The translations under genes were made by a program, and so were the position numbers. Below, in pieces: positions 53,025-61,405 of a stretch of 64,000 nt of DNA; the stretch's first letter is position 1; every line of letters begins with the position of its first letter. The stretch is from Gammaproteobacteria bacterium (GTDB taxonomy: Bacteria; Pseudomonadota; Gammaproteobacteria; Pseudomonadales; Azotimanducaceae). Below the pieces are notes generated by a model. The model was not told the origin of the DNA and ran no database searches. It was given only the letters and a program-made list of their open reading frames with translations. The stretch covers positions 4,535-68,534 of the forward strand of contig PAFU01000030.1 of the NCBI GenBank assembly GCA_002704225.1, given 5' to 3'.

Positions 53025-54353
53025 ATGAGTGCAAAAGAGGGTAATTTACAGGCGCCGAAACGCGCGCCCCTGGACTGGAAAAATCCAGAGTTCTACGACG
53101 AGACATCCTTACATGCTGAGATGGAGCGGGTCTTCGATGTCTGCCACGGCTGCCGTCGCTGCGTGAGCCTGTGCGACTCCTTTCCCACACTTTTCGATCT
53201 CATCGACGAATCAGACACCTTTGAAGTGGACGGCGTAGACAAAGCTGATTACGGCAAGGTCGTCGATCAGTGCTTCCTTTGCGATTTATGCGCAGAAACC
53301 AAGTGCCCCTATCTGCCTCCCCACGAATGGGCACTGGACTTTCCACACCTGATGCTGCGTGCCAAGGCGCAAAAATTTGCCAAAAACGACACCAAATGGC
53401 GAGATCGAATCATCACGTCAACGGACCCGATATTTGACGCGATATCAACGCCCGGCATCGCGCAACTGGCCAACGCGGCAGCGGGTTCAAAAACCCTGCG
53501 TAAAGCGGGTGAGGCGCTGTTTGGTCTGCACCAGGATGCACCACTGCCCCACTTCAGCACCAAGGCGCTGACCAAGCAATTGCCGGCCCTCATTGGTGAA
53601 GAACTGCCAGTGACGAGCACAGATCGTACCAGCGGCAAGGTCGCAATTTACGTTACCTGCTACGGTGATCATAACGAACCACAAATGGTCGAAGACCTAA
53701 TCGCCGTGCTGCAACACAACAATGTTCCGGTCAAAATTCTGCAGGACGCAAAATGCTGCGGCATGCCAAAACTGGAACTGGGCGACCTCAAGAAAGTTGA
53801 GAAAATGAAAGACGCCAACATCCCGGTGTTCGCTCAGGCGATTGCGGAGGGCTACGACATCATCGCACCGATTCCGTCATGCGTCCTGATGTACAAGCAG
53901 GAATTACCACTGATGTTTCCTGAAGACGAGACAATTGCCGAGGTCAAATCGCATTTCTTTGACCCATTCGAATACCTGATGCTTAGACACAAAGACTCGT
54001 TGATCGATACTGAGTTCCCACAGCCTCTCGGCAAGGTGGCCTACCACGTCGCCTGCCACCAGCGCGTGCAAAACTTTGGTATGAAGACTCGGGAATTTTT
54101 ACAACTCATTCCAGACACGGAGGTAACCGCCATTGAACGCTGTTCCGGGCATGATGGCACCTACGCCGTAAAGGCGGAAACCTTTGATAAGGCCAAAAAA
54201 ATCGCGCGACCGGTGGTCAAGCGCGTGAAGGACAGTGAGGCCGATACTTTCGGCTCCGACTGTCCAATGGCCGGCCGACTGATCGCCGACGGCATGGACG
54301 AGGGTGAGGCCCAGCACCCGGTCAGCATGGTACGCAAAGCTTATGGCATCTAA
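53025..54353 (+). CDS. GlpC/HdrB-like Fe-S oxidoreductase with CCG domains
   Basis: A 442-residue protein. Two 4Fe-4S clusters: C40-x2-C43-x2-C46-x3-C50 and C83-x2-C86-x2-C89-x4-C94. Then CCG-type cysteine domains (KCCGMPKLE; ACHQRVQNFGMKTREF; CSGHDGTYAVK). This is the heterodisulfide-reductase-related protein that accompanies rubrerythrin and DUF3501 in many proteobacteria, probably its electron donor. It starts 51 bp past the rubrerythrin terminator. Confidence 0.92.
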   Translation: MSAKEGNLQAPKRAPLDWKNPEFYDETSLHAEMERVFDVCHGCRRCVSLCDSFPTLFDLIDESDTFEVDGVDKADYGKVVDQCFLCDLCAETKCPYLPPHEWALDFPHLMLRAKAQKFAKNDTKWRDRIITSTDPIFDAISTPGIAQLANAAAGSKTLRKAGEALFGLHQDAPLPHFSTKALTKQLPALIGEELPVTSTDRTSGKVAIYVTCYGDHNEPQMVEDLIAVLQHNNVPVKILQDAKCCGMPKLELGDLKKVEKMKDANIPVFAQAIAEGYDIIAPIPSCVLMYKQELPLMFPEDETIAEVKSHFFDPFEYLMLRHKDSLIDTEFPQPLGKVAYHVACHQRVQNFGMKTREFLQLIPDTEVTAIERCSGHDGTYAVKAETFDKAKKIARPVVKRVKDSEADTFGSDCPMAGRLIADGMDEGEAQHPVSMVRKAYGI

Positions 54354-54393
54354 CCCGCCACCGGGATTTGCCACGTTAATTGGAGACAGACTT

Positions 54394-54975
54394 ATGACAC
54401 TCACACGTTCCGATCTTTGGTCATTAGAGGAATACGCCGGGCACCGCCAAGCGTTCCGCTCTCAGGTAATGGCTCACAAGAAACGCCGCAACATCGCTCT
54501 CGGGCCCAACGCGACCCTCTACTTTGAAGACGAACTGACCATGCGTTATCAAATTCAAGAGATGCTGCGGGTGGAGCGAATTTTTGAAGCCGCCGAAATC
54601 GAAGAAGAACTGGCGTCTTATAATCCGCTGATTCCAAACGGCAGTAACTGGAAAGCGACGTTCATGATCGAGTATGGCGACATCGAAGAGCGCAAAGTCG
54701 CTTTGGCGACCATGGGCGGTATCGAACAAACGGTATGGGTTCGAGTCGGTGACGCCGGCGAGAAAATTTACGCCATCACCAACGAAGATATGGATCGCAC
54801 CCGAGACGAAAAGGCGGCGGCCGTGCACTTCATGCGGTTTGAGCTCGGCGCGGCAGACATCGGCAAACTCAAAGCCGGTGAGGGCCTCTTTATGGGCATT
54901 GACCACGCCTCGCTGGCCGGCAGTTATGAGGTATCTGAGGACCAACGAGCCGCCCTGATCGCCGACTTCGCCTAA
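54394..54975 (+). CDS. DUF3501 family protein
   Basis: A 193-residue soluble protein. Seen: LTRSDLWSLEEYAGHRQAFR, HKKRRNIALGPNATLYFED and MRYQIQEMLRVERIFE. It matches the DUF3501 family, usually encoded with rubrerythrin and the CCG Fe-S protein. ATG 54394 has GGAG at nine bases. Function unknown, but peroxide defence is the obvious context. Convergent with oxyR (6 bp apart). Confidence 0.9.
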   Translation: MTLTRSDLWSLEEYAGHRQAFRSQVMAHKKRRNIALGPNATLYFEDELTMRYQIQEMLRVERIFEAAEIEEELASYNPLIPNGSNWKATFMIEYGDIEERKVALATMGGIEQTVWVRVGDAGEKIYAITNEDMDRTRDEKAAAVHFMRFELGAADIGKLKAGEGLFMGIDHASLAGSYEVSEDQRAALIADFA

Positions 54976-54981
54976 CGCCCC

Positions 54982-55884
54982 TTAGAGATCCGCCATGCAC
55001 TCGCCCAGGGTGCTGGCGACCTTCTCCAACAACTCGCCACGGGTTGACGTTGAACGCCAACACAGACCCAAGGTCCGTCTGGGGCTGTCCGAGCCCTTGG
55101 CTGTAAACGGTATGTATCGTACGGAGCCTTTGTTTGCCGAGTCGGCAGGTACGGCCAGCTGGGGAATGAGGGTAATCCCGACGCCAGCGGCAACCAGCTG
55201 GCGCAGCGTCTCCAGACTGGTCGCACTGTAGCTTTTGCTCTCGATGCCCCGATGGGCCTGACAGACTTCTAGAGCCTGATCGCGAAAGCAGTGGCCATCT
55301 TCCAGCAGCAGCACCTCTTCCCCCTCAAGATCATTGGTCGAAACTTCCGCCCAATTCGCCTTCGGGTGGTCCGCCGGCACAGCGAGCACGAAGGGTTCGT
55401 CAGCCAAGGCCACCTCTCGAATATTTTCTTCGCCCAACGGCAGAGCAAGCAATGTGGCGTCCAGATCACCCTGCTTCAGCATTCGCGTAATATTCGACGT
55501 CTGAGCCTCGGTCAATTGAATCTGTAAATTTGGGAACGCTTCCCGAATCGGTCCTAGCACCTTGGGCAGCACGTAGGGTGCCATGGTTGGAATGATACCA
55601 ACCCTCAAATCTCCGCCCATGGGATCTCGAAGCTGCTCAGACAAAGCCATGAGCGAATTGACTTCAATCAATATCCGCTGGGTCTGTTGAACAATTTGCT
55701 CTCCTTCAGGGGTCAACATGACCCGCCGGTTACTGCGCTCGAGCAACACGACGCCCAACGTTTCTTCAAGTTTTTTCAGTTGCGTTGACAGCGTCGGCTG
55801 ACTGACAAAGCAGGACTCCGCCGCTCGCCCGAAGTGACGATGTTCTGCAACCGCGACCAGATAACGTAAGTCACGTAGATTCAT
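54982..55884 (-). CDS. oxyR: Hydrogen-peroxide sensor OxyR
   Basis: A 300-residue LysR-type regulator. HTH: FGRAAESCFVSQPTLSTQLKKLE. Effector domain has the redox pair C199 and C208 in GHCFRDQALEVC, identical in number and spacing to E. coli OxyR, so it should sense H2O2 by disulfide formation. Its ATG overlaps the stop of the cytochrome gene (ATGA, 55881-55884). An OxyR-like site is at 52349 upstream of rubrerythrin. Confidence 0.95.
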   Translation of the reverse strand: MNLRDLRYLVAVAEHRHFGRAAESCFVSQPTLSTQLKKLEETLGVVLLERSNRRVMLTPEGEQIVQQTQRILIEVNSLMALSEQLRDPMGGDLRVGIIPTMAPYVLPKVLGPIREAFPNLQIQLTEAQTSNITRMLKQGDLDATLLALPLGEENIREVALADEPFVLAVPADHPKANWAEVSTNDLEGEEVLLLEDGHCFRDQALEVCQAHRGIESKSYSATSLETLRQLVAAGVGITLIPQLAVPADSANKGSVRYIPFTAKGSDSPRRTLGLCWRSTSTRGELLEKVASTLGECMADL

Positions 55885-56237
55885 GGCGTTGCCGTCACCC
55901 CAGCCTGCTCCAGCATGTAATCCACTGCATGAGCGAGCTGCTCGTCACTGCACTGCCAACACATTCCCTTGGCTGGCATGGCATTCAGACCATTAACGGT
56001 GGAAGCCACCAAGGCCTGACGGCCTTTTGCAGCTCGAGGTTGCCATGCATCCGCATCCCCCAAGCGCGGGGCCCCACTGATACCGGGGTTATGGCAGGAA
56101 ATACAGGCTTCGTTATAGGTCGACTGGCCCGGATGGGCATCCGCCAATGTTTCAGCAGATTCAGACGAACATGCCGCTAGAGAGGCCACAAGGCCCAACA
56201 CCAACACCCTATTGAGAAACGAAACCACAACTTTCAC
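55881..56237 (-). CDS. Cytochrome c5-like lipoprotein
   Basis: A 118-residue lipoprotein (lipobox SLAAC) with haem site CISCH, distal Met in NAMPAKGM and the extra CWQC of the c5 family. Outer-membrane-anchored electron carrier or peroxidase partner. It is translated together with OxyR, suggesting control by or with peroxide stress. Confidence 0.92.
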   Translation of the reverse strand: MKVVVSFLNRVLVLGLVASLAACSSESAETLADAHPGQSTYNEACISCHNPGISGAPRLGDADAWQPRAAKGRQALVASTVNGLNAMPAKGMCWQCSDEQLAHAVDYMLEQAGVTATP

Positions 56238-56293
56238 AAAAGTCTCCTTTGACTGCGCATCATCGCGCCTAATTAACCGCCCATCCGTGGACG

Positions 56294-57064
56294 CTAGCTT
56301 TTGAGATCAAAACTATCGGCATCCAACGCAACAGGGAAGGCCTGTCGCAAGGCCGTCAAAGCCTCGAAATCCAATGTCGCTTCAACCTGACCGGCCTGAT
56401 CGCCAGCAAGCACCAAGGGCTCACCATCCGGTGCGTAAACAGCACTGCCACCGGCATAGTCCAAACCACTGCCATCACGCCCAATAATATTCAATCCAAT
56501 GCAATAGGCCTGATTTTCGATGGCACGGGCACGCAGCAACGTCTGCCAAGCAGCCGACCGAGCTGCGGGCCAATTCGCCACACAGACCAGCGCGTCGTAG
56601 TCGCCTTGATTGCGTAACCAAACAGGAAATCGCAAGTCGTAGCAAACACTCAAACACAGCCGCCACCCCCGGTAGGAAACAATGACTCGCTCGCCGCCTG
56701 CACTAAAGTACTGATCCTCCCCCGCCATACGAAACAAATGCCGCTTATCGTAATATTGCACTCGCCCATCCGGCGTGGCCCAAATCAAACGATTAAAACA
56801 ACCGCCATCGTCAACAATCAGGCTGCCTGCGATAACCGAGCCAAGCGCCACAGCCCGCGCACTCATCCAAGTGACCGTGGGACCATCCATGGATTCCGCC
56901 ATCGCTCTGGACTCCATGGTGAACCCAGTGCTGAACATTTCAGGCAACAAGATGACATCAGCGTAAGCACCAGATGCCAGCAAGGGTTCAAAATCGTCAC
57001 GATTGCCCGCAGGGTCATGCCAACGGGTGGTGCCTTGGATCAAACTCACAGTTAAAGGCGGCAT
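56294..57064 (-). CDS. Nitrilase-family omega-amidase (YafV-like)
   Basis: A 256-residue carbon-nitrogen hydrolase. Catalytic triad: Glu in LLPEMFSTGF, Lys in YYDKRHLF, Cys in SVCYDLRFP. Matches E. coli YafV (2-oxoglutaramate amidase). ATG 57064 overlaps the aminotransferase gene by 13 bp; the extended frame to 57136 is internal to that gene. Glutamine transaminase plus omega-amidase is a known pair that makes 2-oxoacid amination irreversible. Confidence 0.92.
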   Translation of the reverse strand: MPPLTVSLIQGTTRWHDPAGNRDDFEPLLASGAYADVILLPEMFSTGFTMESRAMAESMDGPTVTWMSARAVALGSVIAGSLIVDDGGCFNRLIWATPDGRVQYYDKRHLFRMAGEDQYFSAGGERVIVSYRGWRLCLSVCYDLRFPVWLRNQGDYDALVCVANWPAARSAAWQTLLRARAIENQAYCIGLNIIGRDGSGLDYAGGSAVYAPDGEPLVLAGDQAGQVEATLDFEALTALRQAFPVALDADSFDLKS

Positions 57065-58215
57065 AAAATCTCCGCCGCTTGGGCCAGCGTGGCGTCGTCC
57101 TTGGCAAAACAAAAGCGCAAGGCCCGATGCTCGCATTCGCTGGGGGTCTGAAAAAAGACACTGATCGGAATTGAGGCGATGCCCTGCTCACAGGTCCACC
57201 GTCGCGCCAGCTCGACATCGTGCTCCGAGGACACATCAGCGTATCCGAGCAACTGAAAATAGGTGCCCTGACTCGGCACAATATGGAATCGAGAACCCTG
57301 CAGCAACTCGCAGAAGACATCTCGCTTCGCTTGATAAAACCCCGGCAGTTGCTCGTGGTGCTCTGGGTGCTGCTGTAAAAAATCCGCGATGCCCAACTGC
57401 ACCGGCGTATTCACCGTAAAAGTCACGTACTGGTGAACCCGCCTGAACTCCCGAGTCAGCTGGGGCGGAGCGATGCAGTAACCCACCTTCCAGCCCGTCA
57501 CATGATAAGTCTTGCCAAAGGAAGAAATCACAAAGCTGCGCGCGTACAGATCCGCATACGCACAGAGGCTGAGATGCCTGCCCTGATCAAACACCATGTG
57601 TTCGTAGACTTCATCGCCAATCAAGTAAATGTCGTGGCGGGCGCACAACGCGGACAGGGCGGTGATATCCGCATCCTGCATCACCATGCCTGTTGGATTA
57701 TGTGGACTGTTCAAAATCAGCAAACGGGTTCGCGACGTGATGGCCGCTTCAATGCGCTCCCAGTCGATTCGATAGCGCGGAGCAGTCAGCGGCACATGCA
57801 CAGCCACCCCACCCTGCAAACGTATCACCGGGTCATAACTGTCGTAGGCTGGATCTAGCACGATGACCTCGTCGCCGGCATGAACCACCGCGGCTATGGC
57901 GCAAAACAATGCCTCCGTTGCGCCGGCGGTGACCGTGACCTCGGTTTCCGGGTCGCAGTGCAGGCCGTAAAGATCATCGACCTTGGTGGCGATGGCTTGA
58001 CGCAGCAGAGGCACTCCCGCCATGGGCGGGTATTGATTCTGGCCATCGCGCATATGGGCATTCACCCGATCAAGGAGTGCTTCAGGCCCGTCAAAATCCG
58101 GGAACCCCTGGGACAAATTGAGCGCATTTTGCTCTGCTGCCAGCGCACTCATGACGGTAAAAATTGTCGTGCCTACATCAGGCAACTTGCTGACTGGGTT
58201 CGCGGGTAAATTCAT
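57052..58215 (-). CDS. Methionine-type class I aminotransferase (YbdL/MtnE-like)
   Basis: A 387-residue PLP enzyme. Seen: LNLSQGFPDFDGPEAL, TAGATEALFCAI, NSPHNPTGMV, PLP Lys in SSFGKTYHVTGWKVGY. This group transaminates the 2-oxo acid of methionine, often with glutamine. It overlaps the omega-amidase gene, its expected partner, and is divergent from ahcY, so methionine salvage is a fair assignment. Confidence 0.92.
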   Translation of the reverse strand: MNLPANPVSKLPDVGTTIFTVMSALAAEQNALNLSQGFPDFDGPEALLDRVNAHMRDGQNQYPPMAGVPLLRQAIATKVDDLYGLHCDPETEVTVTAGATEALFCAIAAVVHAGDEVIVLDPAYDSYDPVIRLQGGVAVHVPLTAPRYRIDWERIEAAITSRTRLLILNSPHNPTGMVMQDADITALSALCARHDIYLIGDEVYEHMVFDQGRHLSLCAYADLYARSFVISSFGKTYHVTGWKVGYCIAPPQLTREFRRVHQYVTFTVNTPVQLGIADFLQQHPEHHEQLPGFYQAKRDVFCELLQGSRFHIVPSQGTYFQLLGYADVSSEHDVELARRWTCEQGIASIPISVFFQTPSECEHRALRFCFAKDDATLAQAAEILCRL

Positions 58216-58486
58216 AACATCCTTACGATCGCCGTGCGACGGTCTCTATGTGGTCAGGACAGGCGATTAACACAGCCTGCCGCACGGCCAAAACCATACG
58301 CATAGCGAGATGCGCAAGCAAACGTTGGCCACAGGTCAGCCATTGCAACGAATGGCTTTGTTCCATCCGGTGGCCGCTGGTAGTATGCGCGCACATTTCA
58401 TGAGCGCTAACGCGCCGCCGCGCCTCAGCCTCGTAGGGCAGACAAATTTTGAGGCAAATCAAACGACGCATGACTCGGAGACAAGC
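58216..58486. other. Divergent spacer upstream of ahcY
   Basis: 271 bp between the aminotransferase and ahcY starts. I see no SAH or SAM riboswitch core. A weak promoter-like TTGTTC / 17 bp / TAGTAT at about 58360-58388 points toward ahcY. Confidence 0.35.
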
Positions 58487-59848
58487 ATGAGTGACTACAA
58501 GGTAGCTGACATCAATTTAGCGGACTTTGGACGTAAGGAAATCACCTTGGCCGAAGCTGAAATGCCTGCGCTCATGGCATTGCGACGACGCTACGCAAAG
58601 GAACAGCCCCTGGCCGGGGCCAAGATCATTGGCTGCATCCATATGACCATTCAGACCGCTGTGCTGATCGAGACGCTCACCGAGTTGGGCGCGGAAGTTC
58701 GCTGGTCGTCATGCAACATTTTCTCTACCCAGGACCACGCCGCTGCCGCGATGGCCGCCAACGGCGTACCGGTGTTTGCATGGAAAGGCGAAACCGAAGA
58801 AGAGTACGAATGGTGTATCGAGCAAACCATTTTGCAGGACGGCAAACCTTGGGATGCCAACATGCTGTTGGATGACGGCGGTGACCTCACCCTGATCATT
58901 CATGAAAAATACCCTCAAATGCTGGATCACATTCATGGCATCAGCGAAGAAACCACAACGGGTGTGCACAGACTTTACGAAATGATGCGTGACGGTCAGC
59001 TGCGCATACCCGCCATTAACGTCAACGATTCTGTGACTAAGTCAAAGAACGACAACAAATACGGTTGCCGACACAGCTTGAACGATGCCATCAAACGCGC
59101 CACAGATATGTTGATGGCCGGCAAACGAGCCTTAGTCATCGGCTACGGCGATGTCGGCAAGGGCTCTGCCCAGAGTTTGCGCCAAGAGGGCATGATCGTC
59201 CGCGTGACTGAGGTCGATCCAATTTGCGCCATGCAGGCCTGCATGGATGGCTACGAAGTGGTGTCCCCTTACCAAGGCGGCGTCAACACCGGAAAAATCG
59301 AAGACATCGATACGCGGCTGATGCAGGACACCGACATTTTGGTGACCTGTACCGGTAACGCCAACGTATGTGATTCGGCCATTCTCAGCACTCTGAAAAA
59401 GGGGGCTGTGGTATGCAATATCGGTCACTTCGACAACGAAATCGATACCGCCTTCATGCGCGAGCACTGGCGCTGGGACCAAGTGAAAGAGCAAGTGCAC
59501 ATGGTCTACCGCTCAGAGCAAGGCGGCGACTACTTAATCCTGCTATCCGAAGGCCGATTAGTGAATCTGGGCAACGCCATGGGTCACCCCTCTCGCATTA
59601 TGGATGGTTCCTTCGCCAATCAGGTGCTGGCGCAGATGTACTTGTTCGAGCAAGGCTGGGCAAAGCAGGATGAAAATCAACGCCAGCCCGTCAGCGTCGA
59701 AGTACTGCCCAAAAAACTGGACGAAGAAGTGGCCGAGTTGATGGTCGAAGGCTTTGGCGGTGTGATGACGCGCCTGACCAAGACCCAAGCAGATTACATC
59801 GGCGTTGCAGAGCAAGGCCCCTTCAAGCTGGAATCTTACAAATACTGA
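58487..59848 (+). CDS. ahcY: S-adenosylhomocysteine hydrolase
   Basis: A 453-residue NAD-dependent enzyme splitting SAH to homocysteine and adenosine. Seen: [51 protein letters not shown] site [15 protein letters not shown] and C-terminal ESYKY. ATG 58487 follows CGGAGACAAGC; 59 codons of upstream open frame are rejected. It completes the methyl cycle with metY and the methyltransferases. tesB follows 30 bp later. Confidence 0.97.
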   Translation: MSDYKVADINLADFGRKEITLAEAEMPALMALRRRYAKEQPLAGAKIIGCIHMTIQTAVLIETLTELGAEVRWSSCNIFSTQDHAAAAMAANGVPVFAWKGETEEEYEWCIEQTILQDGKPWDANMLLDDGGDLTLIIHEKYPQMLDHIHGISEETTTGVHRLYEMMRDGQLRIPAINVNDSVTKSKNDNKYGCRHSLNDAIKRATDMLMAGKRALVIGYGDVGKGSAQSLRQEGMIVRVTEVDPICAMQACMDGYEVVSPYQGGVNTGKIEDIDTRLMQDTDILVTCTGNANVCDSAILSTLKKGAVVCNIGHFDNEIDTAFMREHWRWDQVKEQVHMVYRSEQGGDYLILLSEGRLVNLGNAMGHPSRIMDGSFANQVLAQMYLFEQGWAKQDENQRQPVSVEVLPKKLDEEVAELMVEGFGGVMTRLTKTQADYIGVAEQGPFKLESYKY

Positions 59849-59877
59849 GACCTTGATCAAACGTATCGAAACACCCT

Positions 59878-60738
59878 ATGCAGCCGCTCAATAAAATCAT
59901 CGAAACACTCGACCTTGAAGAGATCGAGTTAAACCACTACTTGGCGACCAGCCCCAACGAAGGTTGGCAGCGAGTCTATGGCGGCCAGGTCATTGGGCAA
60001 GCACTGGTTGCGGCGTCCCGAACGGTTTCTACCGACCGGAGCGCGCACAGCCTGCACGGTTATTTTTTGCGCGCCGGAGACACGGATATACCCATTTTGT
60101 ACAAAGTGGATCGAATTCGGGACGGCAAAAGCTTTACGACACGACGCGTTGTTGCAGTCCAGCGGGGCCAGGCCATTTTCACCATGTCCATTTCGTTTCA
60201 GGTTGATGAAGAAGGCTTAACCCATCAGTTTGACATGCCCGATGTGCCATCACCTGACGCACTGCCGACAGACGAAGAAATTCGTCAACAACAGGCCAAA
60301 AGCTGGCCCGAAGAATTTCAAGACAGCTTTTTGGGCTCGTCGGCCATACAGGTGAAGCCCATCGACCCTGTCGACATGCTGAACCCTGAACCCGCGCCCC
60401 CCGTGCAGCGCTGCTGGATGCGATGCGGCGAAAAGCTTCCCGACGACCCACGCATTCATCAATGCGTTTTGGCCTATTTATCGGATTGGTCGCTGCTGGA
60501 TACCGCCACACGCCCCCATGCGGTGAGCTTTATGCAAGACAATGTTCAGGTGGCCAGTTTGGATCATGCGATGTGGTTCCATCGACCATTTCGAGCGGAT
60601 GAGTGGTTGCTTTACGACCAAGACAGCCCCAGCGCCAACGGTGCCCGAGGCTTTAATCGCGGCCTGATTTACAATCAAGCCGGTGAACTCGTCGCGTCAA
60701 CAACCCAAGAGGGGCTGGTGAGAATCCATCCGGAATAA
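59878..60738 (+). CDS. tesB: Acyl-CoA thioesterase II
   Basis: A 286-residue double-hotdog enzyme. Seen: RVYGGQVIGQALVAASRTV, LHGYFLRAGD, RVVAVQRGQAIFTMSISFQ and HAMWFHRPFRADEWLLYDQDSP with the catalytic residues. Same length as E. coli TesB. It lies 30 bp after ahcY, probably by chance of operon growth. Confidence 0.95.
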   Translation: MQPLNKIIETLDLEEIELNHYLATSPNEGWQRVYGGQVIGQALVAASRTVSTDRSAHSLHGYFLRAGDTDIPILYKVDRIRDGKSFTTRRVVAVQRGQAIFTMSISFQVDEEGLTHQFDMPDVPSPDALPTDEEIRQQQAKSWPEEFQDSFLGSSAIQVKPIDPVDMLNPEPAPPVQRCWMRCGEKLPDDPRIHQCVLAYLSDWSLLDTATRPHAVSFMQDNVQVASLDHAMWFHRPFRADEWLLYDQDSPSANGARGFNRGLIYNQAGELVASTTQEGLVRIHPE

Positions 60739-60755
60739 TTGTTGAATACTGTGGC

Positions 60756-61331
60756 CTAGTGGCTGGATGGAAACGCGAGCTGCTGCCAGAAGCTACGGTA
60801 GTCGTAGTCGGTATCCAGCGCTAAGTTCAATCGATTGTAGGCACCGAAATCACTCACAATATGGGTGATTTGCACAATACCCAGATCCGTCAACCCAGCG
60901 CCACGCAGGGCCTCTACGTCCGCATCGGTGACCGAGGCGGCATCCGTGTTGACCTTCAGAGCGTAGTCAAGCAATGCCCGCAAACGAGGCTCCTCTACCG
61001 CATCCACGCCTTCGTTCAGCAGTGCCCCCACCGTATCTTCGGGACTGTCCAAGCCGTAATTCAAAATCGTGCAAAAGGCTGCTGTGCAGTAAGCACAGCC
61101 ATTGGCCTGGGACACCAGAATGCCAATATGCTGAATCTCTTCCATGGAGAGCTCGCCCTCTTCCCAGAGCACCTTGGTTGCGCCTAGCTTGGCGGTAAAA
61201 AAGGCGGGGAAGTTGAGCTCGACATAGAAATGGTTTGGCACACTGCCTTCCATTTGCGTGACCCATTCAAAAATACCCGCGACCGCTGGATCTTCGACAG
61301 ATTCTGGCTTCGCTAGCCTCACTCTGGCCAT
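60756..61331 (-). CDS. AhpD-like (carboxymuconolactone decarboxylase family) protein
   Basis: A 191-residue all-helical protein. The redox centre CAYCTAAF with the downstream family pattern GLDSPED matches the peroxidase-related AhpD branch. It lies 75 bp downstream of the TonB receptor on the same strand. Thiol peroxide defence or an unknown lyase activity is possible. Confidence 0.9.
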   Translation of the reverse strand: MARVRLAKPESVEDPAVAGIFEWVTQMEGSVPNHFYVELNFPAFFTAKLGATKVLWEEGELSMEEIQHIGILVSQANGCAYCTAAFCTILNYGLDSPEDTVGALLNEGVDAVEEPRLRALLDYALKVNTDAASVTDADVEALRGAGLTDLGIVQITHIVSDFGAYNRLNLALDTDYDYRSFWQQLAFPSSH

Positions 61332-61405
61332 AGGAACTTCCCTCTGTTTGTTTCACTGTTCACATGAGCACGCCATCTGCGCGCTCATGTACAAGACGAC
61401 GCGGC

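Noticed and set aside
58216..58486. SAH riboswitch before ahcY
   Set aside because: I looked for the conserved core and pseudoknot blocks and did not find them.
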